Shown here piece after piece: positions 62,720 to 64,000 of a DNA stretch of 64,000 nt. The translations under genes and the position numbers were made by a program. The notes under the pieces are model-generated. The model had not been told where the DNA came from. It saw nothing but the letters and a program-made list of their open reading frames with translations, and did not search any database. Within the stretch, counting starts at the first letter, position 1; each line of letters opens with the position of its first letter. Source of the DNA: Gemmatimonadota bacterium (GTDB taxonomy: Bacteria; Gemmatimonadota; Gemmatimonadetes; Gemmatimonadales; GWC2-71-9). The DNA lies in the NCBI GenBank assembly GCA_016874005.1, contig VGVQ01000006.1:62001-126000 (forward strand), read 5' to 3'.

Positions 62720-63927
62720 GCGTCTCGATCCTCGAATCCCTTCGGTCTATCGCCAAGAGTGCCGTGATCAGCGGTCCCGACGGAGTTCCGGTGGTCCGGC
62801 CCGACTCGGCCGAGGCGATCGCGGCGGTCTTGGGGCACGCGTCGGAACAGGGCTGGCGGGCGCGGGTCGAGGGTCGCGGAAGCTGGATGCCGACCGACGC
62901 CCCTGCCGACTTCGTGATCAGGACCGGGGGCCTCGACCGGGTAGTGTCGGTCGCCCCGGCCGACCTGGTCGCCACCGTGCAGGCCGGGGCGACTCTCGAG
63001 ACCATCGACCAGTCGCTCGCGGCTCATCGATGCTGGCTCCCGATCGACCCTCCAGGCGGCGACAGCCGATCGTTAGGCTCGGTCCTCGCGACCGCCACCG
63101 CGGGACCGCTTCGGCACCGATTCGGGCCCGTCAAAGACCACGTCCTCGGCACCACGGTGGTGACCGGCGACGGCCGGATCGTCAAGGCTGGCGGGATCGT
63201 GGTGAAGAACGTCGCCGGCTACGACCTCACCAAAATCCAAATCGGGGGCTTTGGCGCGTTCGGGGTCGTCGTGGAAGCCAACCTTCGGGTTCGGGCGGTG
63301 CCGGCGGCACGGGCCTTGGTCGTCGCGACCGGAACCCTGGACCTCTTGCTCGACCAGGCCCGACTCCTCCGCGAGGCGGCGATCGACTTGGCGTCCCTCG
63401 AGCTGTGCTCGCCAACCCTGCTCGGCGGGGATCGGTGGACCCTGATCGTGCAAGCCACCGGCACCGCCCCTGGCGTGGCCGCGGAAATCGACCGGGTCCG
63501 TTCGGTCGCGAGCGGGGCGTCGTTCGAGGGGCTCGGCCCGGGGCAGGCCAGCCGGCTCAATCGGGCCGTCGCCCAGGCGGCCCTCGACGGGCCGGTGTCT
63601 CTCCGGGCCGGCGTCCTCGCGGCCGGCACGCCGGACTTGGTCGACACGTTAGGCGAGACCATCGGGCACCGGCGGCTCTCGGCGAGCCTCGGCGCCGGGG
63701 GCGTTCGCTGGGTCGGGAACCCGACCGAGGCCCACGTCCGAGCGCTCCGGCATCGATTCGCCGAGCGCGAAGTCCCCCTCACCCTCGAACGGGCCCCCTG
63801 GGCGTTCCGCCGGGCGGTGGGTCACTTCGGCGCGTTCCGCGAGGGCGTCCGCCCGATCGCGGCGCGGCTTCGGAGCACCTTCGACCCGAAACACGTCCTG
63901 GTCTCGGCCATCGAGGCAACCGAGTGA
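62716..63927 (+). CDS. glcE: Glycolate oxidase subunit GlcE
   Basis: 403 residues, ATG overlapping the glcD stop. A second FAD-binding half-domain (VEGRGSWMP, LPIDPPGGDSRSLGSVLATATAGPLRHRFG, VKNVAGYDLTKIQIGGFGAFG), the usual shorter paralogue of GlcD. Two octamers (63071, 63647) encode Ser-Leu-Gly and Thr-Leu-Gly. Confidence 0.9.
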   Translation: MSVSILESLRSIAKSAVISGPDGVPVVRPDSAEAIAAVLGHASEQGWRARVEGRGSWMPTDAPADFVIRTGGLDRVVSVAPADLVATVQAGATLETIDQSLAAHRCWLPIDPPGGDSRSLGSVLATATAGPLRHRFGPVKDHVLGTTVVTGDGRIVKAGGIVVKNVAGYDLTKIQIGGFGAFGVVVEANLRVRAVPAARALVVATGTLDLLLDQARLLREAAIDLASLELCSPTLLGGDRWTLIVQATGTAPGVAAEIDRVRSVASGASFEGLGPGQASRLNRAVAQAALDGPVSLRAGVLAAGTPDLVDTLGETIGHRRLSASLGAGGVRWVGNPTEAHVRALRHRFAEREVPLTLERAPWAFRRAVGHFGAFREGVRPIAARLRSTFDPKHVLVSAIEATE

Positions 63928-64000
63928 CCGGCACCCGGGGCGGTTTCGAGGCGCTCGATCCGTGCGTCCATTGCGGCTTCTGTCTGCCCGCTTGCCCGAC
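63924..64000 (+). CDS. glcF: Glycolate oxidase iron-sulfur subunit GlcF, 5' end only
   Basis: GTG overlapping the glcE stop (GTGA). The 25 visible residues contain CVHCGFCLPACP (Cys14, 17, 20, 24), the first [4Fe-4S] site of GlcF-like proteins. The gene runs out of the window. Confidence 0.85.
   Translation, partial: MTGTRGGFEALDPCVHCGFCLPACP

Overview
This is a gene-dense, high-GC window (I estimate 65-70% GC) from a Gram-negative, diderm bacterium. The diderm reading rests on a BamA/TamA-type barrel protein, TamB, a second surface-antigen barrel protein, an MsbA-like exporter, a heptosyltransferase-like GT9 and Lgt. Nothing in the window fixes the taxon. A member of Gemmatimonadota is my best guess, from GC content, gene complement and leaderless-looking promoters, but it is only a guess. 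There is no rRNA, tRNA, CRISPR array, transposase or prophage gene that I can see.

Layout. 1-6.3 kb: a minus-strand surface-glycan cluster (epimerase, two GT4 glycosyltransferases, a UGM-like FAD enzyme, a GT2-like protein and a broken or phase-variable GT-like ORF beside a 17-G tract). 6.4-11.5 kb: a plus-strand chain of NtrY-like kinase, NtrX-like sigma54 regulator, a beta-helix plus outer-membrane barrel protein and a DUF4390-like secreted protein. 11.5-20 kb: HNH nuclease, amidohydrolase, PBP1A, tyrS, a short MscL, a HerA/YjgR-type ATPase and a class V aminotransferase. 20.1-21.2 kb: a patatin phospholipase fused to a ferredoxin domain. 21.1-28.9 kb: a second glycan cluster (five glycosyltransferases and an ABC exporter on minus, a divergent GT9 on plus). 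29.3-42.6 kb: a long plus-strand housekeeping chain, yebC-ruvC-ruvA-(zinc ribbon)-ruvB-queA-(frameshifted GT)-tgt-yajC-def-fmt-rsmB-PASTA protein-rpe-tlpA-like-tsaD-lgt, almost all joined by start/stop overlaps. 42.7-56.1 kb: minus-strand cytochrome c-FTR1 iron permease, acpS, an unknown tail-anchored protein, CYTH and HAD enzymes, a small zinc ribbon, a degenerate NtrC-like regulator, a lipid kinase, TamB and a BamA/TamA protein. 56.2-64 kb: dacB, a cobalamin adenosyltransferase, aroB, a primary-type sigma factor, a Lon-N-domain protein and glcD-glcE-glcF (glcF runs off the end).

How it fits together. Most genes serve the envelope (two glycan clusters, PBP1A, PBP4, Lgt, TamB/BamA) or the translation/recombination core. 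Translational coupling through ATGA, GTGA, TTGA or TGATG overlaps is the rule. Several plus- and minus-strand transcription units start with a TANNNT -10 box only 6-8 nt before the start codon, implying leaderless mRNAs.

The most unusual signals are (1) an octamer, CGTTAGGC/GCCTAACG, present 21 times against 2-3 expected from composition, with an array over the sigma-factor promoter; (2) the 17-G tract at the start of a frame-split ORF; (3) the patatin-ferredoxin fusion; (4) an NtrC-like protein that has lost its phospho-acceptor, its GAFTGA loop and the Walker B aspartate; and (5) a 62-residue zinc ribbon embedded between ruvA and ruvB.
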